From positions 1-40,000 of the forward strand of contig JAJZJW010000018.1 of the NCBI GenBank assembly GCA_021809845.1: a stretch of 40,000 bases of DNA. Direction: 5' to 3'. The position numbers were made by a program, and so were the translations under genes. Positions within the stretch are counted from its first letter, which is position 1. Each line of letters starts with the position of its first letter. The stretch is from a bacterium (lineage in GTDB: Bacteria > SZUA-79 > Acidulodesulfobacterales > Acidulodesulfobacteraceae). Of the stretch, positions 16,937 to 24,992 are shown one piece after another. Under the pieces are notes generated by a model. It saw nothing but the letters and a program-made list of their open reading frames with translations. It did no database searches and was not told the origin of the DNA.

Positions 16937-17696
16937 AGTGGAAAAAACAAGATTAGATATTTTGCTAGCTGAAAAAAATATTGCGGGACAAACACTATCC
17001 AGAAGCAGAGCTTCTTCTTTGATAATAGAAGGTAAAGTCTTAGTTAACGGCAAAGTATGTATTAAACCCGGAACGCCGACAAATATTACAAGCAATATTG
17101 AGATTCTTGAACCGGCAAATCCATATGTGTCAAGGGGAGGCATCAAACTAAAAGGAGCTTTAACCGACTTTAATATAAACGTCAGCGGCTATTGTGCTTT
17201 AGACATAGGCGCTTCTACAGGCGGATTCACGGACTGTTTGCTGAAAAACGGCTGTAAATTAGTTTATTGCGTAGATGTTGGATACGGTCAGTTAGATTAT
17301 AGTCTAAGAAATAATAAAAATATAATAAACTATGAAAAAACAAATATAAAAGATATAGGGTTTGATAAAATAATAGAAAAAGTAGATATTTGCGTAATTG
17401 ACGCATCCTTTATATCATTAGAAAAAGTACTGCCGTATGCTGTAAAATTTTTAAAAGACGAAGGTCTAATTTTAGCATTAATAAAACCTCAATTTGAAAC
17501 CGGAAATAAAAAATTTCTTAAAAAAGGCATCATTAAAGATGAAACAATATATGAAAGTATAATATCCGGCATTGTAGAATTTTCAAAAAAAATCGGACTT
17601 AAAAGTTTAGGGGTAAAAAAATCGTGTATAAAAGGAAAAAAAGGGAACACGGAATTTTTCATTCATCTTGTAAAAACCGAAAACGATATATTATAA
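16908..17696 (+). CDS. tlyA: TlyA family rRNA 2'-O-methyltransferase / hemolysin-like
   Basis: S4 RNA-binding domain (RLDILLAEKNIAGQTLSRSRASSLIIEGKVLVNG, with no more than a partial match in each half) followed by an FtsJ/RrmJ Rossmann fold. Key pieces are YVSRGGIKLKGAL (catalytic Lys), the SAM loop LDIGASTGGFTDCLL, VIDASFISL (Asp) and LALIKPQFE (Lys) of the K-D-K-E set. Two starts are possible: the ATG at 16908 inside dxs, or a GTG at 16938, one base after the dxs stop, which fits the usual family N-terminus better. Neither has a clear Shine-Dalgarno. TlyA methylates 16S/23S rRNA in mycobacteria; the substrate here is inferred. Confidence 0.92.
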   Translation: MNFSFPKINKVEKTRLDILLAEKNIAGQTLSRSRASSLIIEGKVLVNGKVCIKPGTPTNITSNIEILEPANPYVSRGGIKLKGALTDFNINVSGYCALDIGASTGGFTDCLLKNGCKLVYCVDVGYGQLDYSLRNNKNIINYEKTNIKDIGFDKIIEKVDICVIDASFISLEKVLPYAVKFLKDEGLILALIKPQFETGNKKFLKKGIIKDETIYESIISGIVEFSKKIGLKSLGVKKSCIKGKKGNTEFFIHLVKTENDIL

Positions 17697-19396
17697 GCAA
17701 AAAATTTACAATTATAAATCGTTCGCAGCTATTTTTAGCGCTAATATCGTTTGTTAATGTGCTATTGATATTTTCAATTTTAGCAAACTTTGCATCACCT
17801 TCAAGTGCCTATAGTTCATCAGATGTACAAAAAGTTATAAAGGGTTTCATTTATGAAAATTACGGAAATTACAGCAAATCTCTATATAACCTAAAAGGTG
17901 CGCTAAAAAAATCTCAGAGCCCTGCCGGATATTACGAACTCTCCAGATTATATTTAAAAAACAAAAATTTTACAAAGTCTATTTATTATATAAATAAATC
18001 AATTAAAACAGCTTTCGGAAAATATAAAATTAACTGCTACATCTTAAAAACCAAGATATATTTAAGCGAAAACAAAATTAAAAAATCTTTAGACATTCTG
18101 AATTTTATTTTAAAACAGTATCCATCAGATAAGCAGGCATTATTGCTGATTGCCGGCATTTATAAATTTGAAAGGCATTTTGCTGCAGCTGCAGCATATT
18201 TAAATCTGCTCAAATTATATTATCCGGCTGATATAGATTCTTATTATGAATTATCAAAAATTTACATATTGGAAAATAAATCCGCAAAAGCGGTAAAAAA
18301 TTTAAAAGAAGTTATTAAATTTAACCCTTATTTTAAAGAAGGTTATTTTCAATTAACAGCAATCTATACGATAACAGGAAAAGAACACTCAGCATTAAAT
18401 ATTCTTAAAAAATATTTAAGATACGACCCTTTCAGCAATTTTGCATTATACCAATCGGGTCTTATAAATTATGCCATCAAAAATTATGTATCAGGCAGAA
18501 AATATTTTTTCAGGCTATTGCATTCAATATCGAACTCAAGGTTAAAAGCTAATAAAGAAATCAATACAAAAAATAATGCATATTTTTTTATAGGAGCTTC
18601 TTATTATTTTCAAAATAACTTTTCAAAAAGCATAAAATTCCTTAAATTGGTAAAATATGGACATCATTATGTTGACTCAAGACTTCAGGAAATTGAAATA
18701 TATTTAACACTTAATAAAAAAACTAAAAGTTATAAGTATAATGCAAAAATAAATAATATAATCGATAAACTGATACATAATAAAAAATTAGAAAAAAATT
18801 TAAGAGTATATTATTTTTCAGCAATTTCCTTAGAAGAAATCAAACAATATAAGAAAGCTGAAAATATTCTCAATAAAGGATTAAAATATTTTCCGAAAAA
18901 TACATCGTTACTTTATCAATTAGGCTCCGACTACCATTTTTTACATAATAACAAAAAATCAATACAAGTAATAGATAAAATACTGATAATAGACCCGACG
19001 AATGCCTATGCATTAAATTTTAAAGGATATTATCTTGCAGTGCATGGGAAAGAGCTAATTGAGGCAGAAAAATTAGTTAAAAAAGCGCTGCATATAGAAC
19101 CAAATTCCCCTTATATTTCTGACAGCATGGGATTTGTTTATCTAAGATTGAAAAAATATAATAAAGCTCTCTTTTATTTTAAACACGCTTTAAAAAAATT
19201 AAAAAATTCAAGCACTGTATTGAGACATACAGGATTAGATTATTTAATGCTGAAAAATTACAATAAAGCTGAAAAATACTTAGAATTATCGGAAAAGACA
19301 AAGAAATCGCCCTTTACACTAAAATACCTGAAAGAGGCTGTCAAGTTTAAAAATGAAACAAATAAAAAGGAGAAAAAAAAGGATAAAAAGGAATAG
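17624..19396 (+). CDS. Exported or membrane-anchored TPR repeat protein
   Basis: 590 residues consisting almost wholly of tetratricopeptide repeats (about 65-575), e.g. GYYELSRLYLKNKNFTKSIY and YISDSMGFVYLRLKKYNKAL. A positively charged N-terminus leads into a hydrophobic segment (about 36-60) ending in a plausible signal-peptidase site near SSAYS. The start is a GTG with an upstream AGGGG (10-nt spacer) lying 73 bp inside tlyA in another frame. Very Lys/Asn-rich. TPR arrays mediate protein-protein contacts; no partner can be named. It converges on the next minus-strand gene with a gap of only 4 bp and no terminator in between. Confidence 0.8.
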   Translation: MYKRKKREHGIFHSSCKNRKRYIISKKFTIINRSQLFLALISFVNVLLIFSILANFASPSSAYSSSDVQKVIKGFIYENYGNYSKSLYNLKGALKKSQSPAGYYELSRLYLKNKNFTKSIYYINKSIKTAFGKYKINCYILKTKIYLSENKIKKSLDILNFILKQYPSDKQALLLIAGIYKFERHFAAAAAYLNLLKLYYPADIDSYYELSKIYILENKSAKAVKNLKEVIKFNPYFKEGYFQLTAIYTITGKEHSALNILKKYLRYDPFSNFALYQSGLINYAIKNYVSGRKYFFRLLHSISNSRLKANKEINTKNNAYFFIGASYYFQNNFSKSIKFLKLVKYGHHYVDSRLQEIEIYLTLNKKTKSYKYNAKINNIIDKLIHNKKLEKNLRVYYFSAISLEEIKQYKKAENILNKGLKYFPKNTSLLYQLGSDYHFLHNNKKSIQVIDKILIIDPTNAYALNFKGYYLAVHGKELIEAEKLVKKALHIEPNSPYISDSMGFVYLRLKKYNKALFYFKHALKKLKNSSTVLRHTGLDYLMLKNYNKAEKYLELSEKTKKSPFTLKYLKEAVKFKNETNKKEKKKDKKE

Positions 19397-19400
19397 AAAT

Positions 19401-20837
19401 TTAAATATTTATTTTTTTAATAGTTTCCAGCTTTCTATATAATGTCTTAAGTCCTATATTTAAGGCTTTTGCCGTTTTTACTTTATCATTTGAATTTTGC
19501 ATTAGAGCCTTGGAAATAATTAAATTTTCTGCGTCTTCAAGACGCATATTTAGCGGTATTTTTATATAATTTTCTTCGCTTTCATCTGTATTAATATTAT
19601 TTATATTATTATAGATATTGTTCTTATTATTAGGCAAATCGTTGCTATATTTTAAATCTTTCAAGTAAGCGGGCAAGATAGTGCCGCCGGAAACAGTGTC
19701 CGCATCTGCTGCAGAAACTGCGACCATAAATTCAATAATATTTTTAAGTTCTCTTATGTTGCCGGGGTAATTATAATCCAACAAGATGTTTAAAACTTTT
19801 TCATCAACATTTTTAATGTTTTTACCCATCTCTTTCGAAAAATCTTCTATAAATTTATTAATAAGAAGAGGTATGTCTTCTTTCCTCTCGCGAAGAGGTA
19901 TTATTTTTAAATTTATTACATTTAATCTATAATATAAATCTTGCCTAAACTCGCCTTTTTTCACCTTGCCTGCTATATCCTGAGAAGCGGCTATTATTCT
20001 TACATCTACTTTAATTGTCTTATTTCCGCCTACACGCTCAAATTCTTTTTCCTGGAGAACTCTTAAAATTTTAGCCTGTGTCTTAAGAGGGATTTCTCCT
20101 ATTTCATCTAAAAAAATTGTCCCCCCGTCAGAAACTTCAAATCTGCCTTTATGGAGAGAATCTGCGCTTGTAAACGATCCCTTTTCGTGTCCAAAAAGCT
20201 CGCTTTCTAGAATAGTTTCGGAAAGAGCTGCGCAGTTTACTTTAATAAACGGTTTGTTTTTTCTGTCGCTATTATTAACTATAATGTTGGCAAGCAGTTC
20301 TTTCCCTGTTCCGGATTCGCCTTCTATTAATACGGTAGAATGCGTATTGGATACGGCAATAGCAGTATTTATAATTTCTATCATTTTTTTTGACTTTGTA
20401 ACTAAATTGCCGAAACTAAATTTATCTTCAAGCCTAACTCTAAGCTCATTGAGCTCGCTTAATAGATTGCGTTTAGAAACAATTCTTTTTAATATAATAT
20501 CTAATTCTTCCAGATTAATAGGCTTCGTTATATAATCATAGGCTCCCGATTTAATTGCCTCTACAGCAGTTTTAACAGAACTGAAACCTGTTGTAATCAA
20601 TACATCTATATCATAATTTTTTGATTTTACGGTTTTAAGAATATCAATGCCGGAACCATCGGGTAGTTTAAGGTCGGTTATTATTACGTCGATAAAATTA
20701 ATTTTTTTGGCATCATTTAAAACCTTAGACGCTGATTTAAAATCTTTGGCTTCAATAACGTCATGTCCTTCTTCTTTAAGATAATTCGAAAGCGCAAAAA
20801 GTGATGCTTCGTTGTCTTCAACTATAAATATATTCAA
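19401..20837 (-). CDS. NtrC-family sigma-54-dependent response regulator with GSFTSA loop
   Basis: Receiver domain (phospho-acceptor Asp55, Thr83, Lys105), AAA+ domain with Walker A GESGTGKE (173-180) and Walker B GGTIFLDEIGEIP, and a C-terminal Fis-type helix-turn-helix (AKALNIGLKTLYRKLETI). The sigma-54 contact loop reads GSFTSA (220-225) instead of GAFTGA. The translation start is a TTG, with GGAAG 14 nt upstream. It follows its presumed kinase by 58 bp. The target genes are unknown; the neighbouring TPR, ribF or envelope genes are not obvious targets. Confidence 0.88.
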   Translation of the reverse strand: MNIFIVEDNEASLFALSNYLKEEGHDVIEAKDFKSASKVLNDAKKINFIDVIITDLKLPDGSGIDILKTVKSKNYDIDVLITTGFSSVKTAVEAIKSGAYDYITKPINLEELDIILKRIVSKRNLLSELNELRVRLEDKFSFGNLVTKSKKMIEIINTAIAVSNTHSTVLIEGESGTGKELLANIIVNNSDRKNKPFIKVNCAALSETILESELFGHEKGSFTSADSLHKGRFEVSDGGTIFLDEIGEIPLKTQAKILRVLQEKEFERVGGNKTIKVDVRIIAASQDIAGKVKKGEFRQDLYYRLNVINLKIIPLRERKEDIPLLINKFIEDFSKEMGKNIKNVDEKVLNILLDYNYPGNIRELKNIIEFMVAVSAADADTVSGGTILPAYLKDLKYSNDLPNNKNNIYNNINNINTDESEENYIKIPLNMRLEDAENLIISKALMQNSNDKVKTAKALNIGLKTLYRKLETIKKINI

Positions 20838-20895
20838 TTTTAAATAAAAAACTTCCTTTATTAATATTAAAATAATAAAAAGCAGCGATATCAGA

Positions 20896-22101
20896 TTAAT
20901 TAATAACGCAGCCTAAAATAATAGACACTTTGGTTCCCTTACCCTGTTCGGTATCAATATTTATAGCAAATCCATGCGAATCAAGAACTTTTTTAACAAA
21001 TGCAAGACCTAAGCCTATACCGTTCTCTCTTGTAGTAAAGAAAGGTTCAAAAACTTTTTTTAAATTATTTTTGCTGATTCCTGCCCCGTTATCTTCAATT
21101 GTAATAACCGCTTTAGAAAAATAATACGATGTATATATATTGACGGAACCCTGCATACCGTTATAAGAATGTATCGCGTTTGATATTAAATTGAAAAAAA
21201 CCTGCTTCATAAGATGTTTATCCATTTTTACAGTGATATTTTTATCAATATTTGAGTTGAGCTTAATAACGTTATTAATATAGGTTAAATCAATATCGTT
21301 AATGCATTCAAGAATTAAAGAATCTAAACAGACATAGTCAAAATCAGGCTTAAAAGATTTGGAGAATTTTATTATATTATCCATCATTAAATTTATTTTA
21401 TCAGTCTCAGATTCAATCATACTTCCAATCTTGATAAACGTGGACTTCGTCGTTTCCGAGTTATCTTTAAAACTGTCTCCAAAACGGACGACTGCGTTAT
21501 TATTATTGTTGTTTTTAATATGTTTGTCATGATTAAATTCTAAATTGTTCAGTTTGTAATTTAATAATTTAGAATTAATAGATAACGCATTTACACTATT
21601 TTTAATTTCATGAAAAATAAGAGCCGGCACTTCAAGCGCATTTTTTTCAATAGAATTTAAACTCAGTTCTAAATCGTCATGTCTGATTATTAATTTATAA
21701 AAATATAAAAACATTAAAGATATTATAATAAAAGATAATCCCGCGGCAATTATAAAAAAAGTAAAAAAAACGTTATGTTGGAAACCGCCTGAAATATAAG
21801 GATGGAATCCGTCGATGAACTTACCGCTGCTATTATAATATATAACGGATGACGGCTTTAGCGAATACATTAGATTTTTTTGACTATCCGTAAAATTAAA
21901 AATTAAATAAACTGAATATGAAAGAAAACCGATAATCAACAAAAGGCTAAAAGTTAATATGCTAAGCACCGATAATTTAAAATTTCTTTTCTTCGAGAAA
22001 AAATTTACAACGCCTGTTATATGACTTAATATATAACTGCCCGTTGCTCGTAGTTTCTCTTTGATAAAAAATTTATTCTGCCTTAATTTTATATTAAACA
22101 T
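20896..22101 (-). CDS. Two-transmembrane sensor histidine kinase
   Basis: Partner kinase of the downstream NtrC-type regulator. Transmembrane segments at about 43-68 and 112-137 enclose a short periplasmic loop of about 44 residues. There is no PAS domain. The H-box is PALIFHEIKNSVNALS with His164, followed by an N-box (VFFNLISNAIHSYNG), G1 (IEDNGAGIS), F-box and G2 (GIGLGLAFVKKVL). The HEIKN form groups it with NtrB/ZraS-like kinases. What it senses cannot be deduced from the loop. Confidence 0.88.
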   Translation of the reverse strand: MFNIKLRQNKFFIKEKLRATGSYILSHITGVVNFFSKKRNFKLSVLSILTFSLLLIIGFLSYSVYLIFNFTDSQKNLMYSLKPSSVIYYNSSGKFIDGFHPYISGGFQHNVFFTFFIIAAGLSFIIISLMFLYFYKLIIRHDDLELSLNSIEKNALEVPALIFHEIKNSVNALSINSKLLNYKLNNLEFNHDKHIKNNNNNNAVVRFGDSFKDNSETTKSTFIKIGSMIESETDKINLMMDNIIKFSKSFKPDFDYVCLDSLILECINDIDLTYINNVIKLNSNIDKNITVKMDKHLMKQVFFNLISNAIHSYNGMQGSVNIYTSYYFSKAVITIEDNGAGISKNNLKKVFEPFFTTRENGIGLGLAFVKKVLDSHGFAINIDTEQGKGTKVSIILGCVIN

Positions 22102-22228
22102 AGTCTTAACCCAATTATTATTTACAGTATTATTTTATAATTATTAAAATGCTACTTTTATAATTATAGTACAATTTTTCTTAAAAATAAAGTTTTCCGC
22201 ATAAAAAAAATTGTTTTTTTAATAATTT

Positions 22229-23170
22229 TCAAATAAAAAGAGCACCGTTCTGAGATTTAAATATACATTCTGTAAACTTAATATCTTCTTTTATCTTTTC
22301 CTGTAAAGCACTGACAGAATCAAATTTAATTTCATCTCTTAATCTTTCTACAAAATAAACTTCAATATTGTTATTATATATATCTCTGTCAAAATTAAAT
22401 ATAAGGGACTCTATCCTTCTTGAATTATCATTGAAAGTGGGATTTGAACCAATATTAGTAATAGCTTTATATTCCAAACCGTTAATTTTGACAAATGAAG
22501 CATATACTCCGTCTTTCGGAAATAATTCTTCTTCAGGAATAATATTTGCGGTAGGTATACCCAAAATTTTGCCCCTTCCGCTTCCTTTGACAACTTTCCC
22601 ATGGACAGAATAATACCTTCCGAGATATTCCTTGACTTGCGAAATTTCTCCTTTAAGTATCAGCTGTCTAATTAAGGTACTAGAAATTATATTATCGTTA
22701 ATTTTTACAGGGTCTACTACATAAACTTCGAAACAAAATTCTTTAGAATATTGCTTAAGCAAAGCAATGTCGCCCGCTTTAGCATTCCCAAAACCAAAAT
22801 CGTGTCCTATTATTATTTTCAAAGGCTTAAATTTTTTATATATAATTTCTCTGATAAAAGTTTCGGGCGGCATTTTTGCAAATTCTATGCTAAAAGGAAT
22901 ATATACTAAATAATCAATTCCTAATTTTGCTATTAATTCAACTTTTTTTTCAAAAGTAGTAATCAAATGTATTTTTCTTTCAGGCTTTAATGCTTTCATC
23001 GGATGAGGATGAAAGGTAAGTACTACGGATTTTGAGTTTAATTTCTCAGCTGATTCTTTAGTAAGTTCCATTAATTTGACATGACCTAAATGTATCCCGT
23101 CAAAACTTCCGATGGTTAAAACGGAATTGTTGAAATTGTGAGCTAACTCATTAATATTAAATACCTTCAT
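22229..23170 (-). CDS. ribF: Bifunctional riboflavin kinase / FAD synthetase
   Basis: Makes FMN and then FAD from riboflavin. The N-terminal nucleotidyltransferase part has TIGSFDGIHLGH (about 20-31), LTFHPHPM and the ISSTLIRQLI motif (about 163-172). The C-terminal kinase part has GRGKILGIPTANI and PKDGVYASF. Length 313 aa is normal. An AGGA-type Shine-Dalgarno lies 12 nt before the ATG. A repeat-built small ORF separates it from the ubiB-like gene. Confidence 0.95.
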   Translation of the reverse strand: MKVFNINELAHNFNNSVLTIGSFDGIHLGHVKLMELTKESAEKLNSKSVVLTFHPHPMKALKPERKIHLITTFEKKVELIAKLGIDYLVYIPFSIEFAKMPPETFIREIIYKKFKPLKIIIGHDFGFGNAKAGDIALLKQYSKEFCFEVYVVDPVKINDNIISSTLIRQLILKGEISQVKEYLGRYYSVHGKVVKGSGRGKILGIPTANIIPEEELFPKDGVYASFVKINGLEYKAITNIGSNPTFNDNSRRIESLIFNFDRDIYNNNIEVYFVERLRDEIKFDSVSALQEKIKEDIKFTECIFKSQNGALFI

Positions 23171-23190
23171 AATAAAATAATATCCTGCCT

Positions 23191-23301
23191 TTATATGTTA
23201 TTCATTTGCATATTATTCATTTCTGCATTATTCATGATGTGTAGTATGTTATTAATTTCTGCATTATTCATTTGTATATTATTCATTTGTGTATTATTCA
23301 T
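23191..23301 (-). CDS. Possible 36-residue MNNxQ repeat micro-ORF (minisatellite)
   Basis: The ATG overlaps the ubiB-like stop as ATGA. The frame runs 36 codons to a TAA just before ribF, giving MNNTQ, MNNIQ, MNNAE, INNILHI, MNNAE, MNNMQ, MNNI. The DNA is a 15-bp tandem array (one 21-bp unit), so every unit keeps frame. No Shine-Dalgarno other than possible coupling. It could be a translated peptide or simply an in-frame minisatellite; I favour the latter. Confidence 0.25.
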   Translation of the reverse strand: MNNTQMNNIQMNNAEINNILHIMNNAEMNNMQMNNI

Positions 23302-23308
23302 TTTAATC
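23198..23308. repeat. 15-bp tandem array between ubiB-like gene and ribF
   Basis: Seven units of the form TTATTCATTTGNNNA begin at 23198, 23213, 23228 (a 21-bp variant), 23249, 23264, 23279 and 23294. The last one overlaps the stop of the ubiB-like gene. Unit length is a multiple of three, which leaves an open minus-strand frame. Confidence 0.85.
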
Positions 23309-24986
23309 TTTTTACTAGCAATACAAACAGATATAGCATTCCTAAAATCCAGCCTGCGGTACCCATTGTTTCCATCCACCCCATTTCCGGTCGGCTTCCT
23401 AAAAACATTAATATTGCTGAGGAAATTATTAAAGCGGAAAGTAAAAGTCCGAGCATAAGCCGTTTGCCGGCTTTTTCAATCGAGTCGATAAGACCGCCAA
23501 GACCTTTATGTATAAATTCTATCGAAAAATTATCTTCCGACATTTTGCGTAATATTTTTTCAGCTTTTTTAGGAAAATCTGCAATGAAATCTCCGTAGTT
23601 CTTTAACCTGTCGGAAAACGATTCCCTAAAAAATTTAATTTTTTCTTTTCCAGAAATTTTGCTTTCCGTAAAATCATAAAAATTCAGATTATTAAATGTA
23701 AACGAAGGGTCTAATATCTTAGCAATTGATTCAATGGATAAAAGTGCCTTAAATAATAGACTAAGTTCGGAAGGAACTGTAATATTGTGTTTTCTTGCAA
23801 TTTTTAAAGTTTCTAATAATAATTCTGAGCTATATATATCTCTGAAAGGTTTAGCTGAAACGCTGTCTATAAATTCCATTAAATCATGCTTAAAATCCTG
23901 TTCTTCTTTTTCGCTTAATTCGGCTAAACAAACATCTATAAAATCATTAGCGGCGCCGTCATAATCTTCTTTTAAAAAATTAATTAAATAGTTAAGGGAT
24001 TTCTGTCTTGTGTTCTTTGTAAGATTTCCGACTAATCCATGGTCTATAACCCCTATTTCAGATTCGCTGATAACAAAAATATTACCGGGGTGCGGGTCTG
24101 CATTAAAGAAACCTATTATAAAAATCTGATTAAAAAAATATTCCAAAAAAATATCAAGGATTTTTTTTAAATTATATCCTTTTTTTAACAGCTCATTTTT
24201 GTTTGAAATTTTAATACCGTCTATAAATTCCTCTACCAAAATAGAATCGGTTGAATATTCCCAAAATATTTTCGGTATAACTACTGTTTCAGTATTAATA
24301 TTCGCCTTTCTTATTTTATCGGTATATCCAGCTTCCTGCAGAAAATTTAATTCTGCTGTAATACTTTTAGAAAATTCATAATACAATTCATCTACATTGT
24401 CTATATGAAAAAGTTCTCTAACAGGTTCTCTTACTATTTTTACTATAAAATAAAGAACGTCTAGGTCTTCTCTTATTACTTTGGACGCATCAGGTTTTTT
24501 GATTTTAACGGCTACTTTAGTTCCGTCTCTAAGAACTGCTTTATGTACCTGAGCGATAGATGCGGAAGCAATAGGAAGTTCGTCAAATTCAAGAAAAATA
24601 TCTTCTATATTTTTACCTAGACCGCTTTTTATAATTTCTTTAATCTGAAAATTTTTGGCATAAGTTAATCTGACATTATCTTGCAGTTTTTTAAGTTCAT
24701 TTATATACTGAGCCGGCAATATGGAAATTTCCTGGGAAGCCATCTGTCCCAATTTTATAAAAGTCGGACCGAGTTCTTCCAGTGTAACCCGTAGCCTTAC
24801 TTCAGGAGGCGCTTCTTCTGTACCTGAAATATAATATGTTTTTTTTAAATATTTTTTAAAAATGAAGTATCTTGAAAGACCAATAGAAATAACGAACTGA
24901 TAAAATCCGTGTTTGATAAAAATAAATGAAACCTGTCTAATTCTTTTTACGGCTTTAAAAAACTTAAAAAACTCTATTATTTTCAT
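23298..24986 (-). CDS. ubiB: AarF/ABC1/UbiB family protein kinase-like
   Basis: Atypical kinase family needed for ubiquinone synthesis in proteobacteria and for other lipid-related roles elsewhere. Family-specific motifs are present: FIKLGQMASQEISILP (KxGQ motif, about 74-89), ASASIAQVHKAVL (the Ala-rich loop), VAVKIKKP, FNADPHPGNIFV (catalytic/metal region) and GVIDHGLVG. Two C-terminal transmembrane segments (about 505-525 and 537-557) anchor it in the membrane. It lies 6 bp after rnr. No ubiquinone genes are nearby, so the symbol marks the family, not a proven pathway. Confidence 0.88.
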   Translation of the reverse strand: MKIIEFFKFFKAVKRIRQVSFIFIKHGFYQFVISIGLSRYFIFKKYLKKTYYISGTEEAPPEVRLRVTLEELGPTFIKLGQMASQEISILPAQYINELKKLQDNVRLTYAKNFQIKEIIKSGLGKNIEDIFLEFDELPIASASIAQVHKAVLRDGTKVAVKIKKPDASKVIREDLDVLYFIVKIVREPVRELFHIDNVDELYYEFSKSITAELNFLQEAGYTDKIRKANINTETVVIPKIFWEYSTDSILVEEFIDGIKISNKNELLKKGYNLKKILDIFLEYFFNQIFIIGFFNADPHPGNIFVISESEIGVIDHGLVGNLTKNTRQKSLNYLINFLKEDYDGAANDFIDVCLAELSEKEEQDFKHDLMEFIDSVSAKPFRDIYSSELLLETLKIARKHNITVPSELSLLFKALLSIESIAKILDPSFTFNNLNFYDFTESKISGKEKIKFFRESFSDRLKNYGDFIADFPKKAEKILRKMSEDNFSIEFIHKGLGGLIDSIEKAGKRLMLGLLLSALIISSAILMFLGSRPEMGWMETMGTAGWILGMLYLFVLLVKRLK

Positions 24987-24992
24987 TATATT

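Noticed and set aside
16447-17146. Minus-strand frames of 182 and 88 codons
   Set aside because: They shadow dxs and tlyA; the hydrophobic appearance comes from reading Lys/Asn-rich sense codons backwards.
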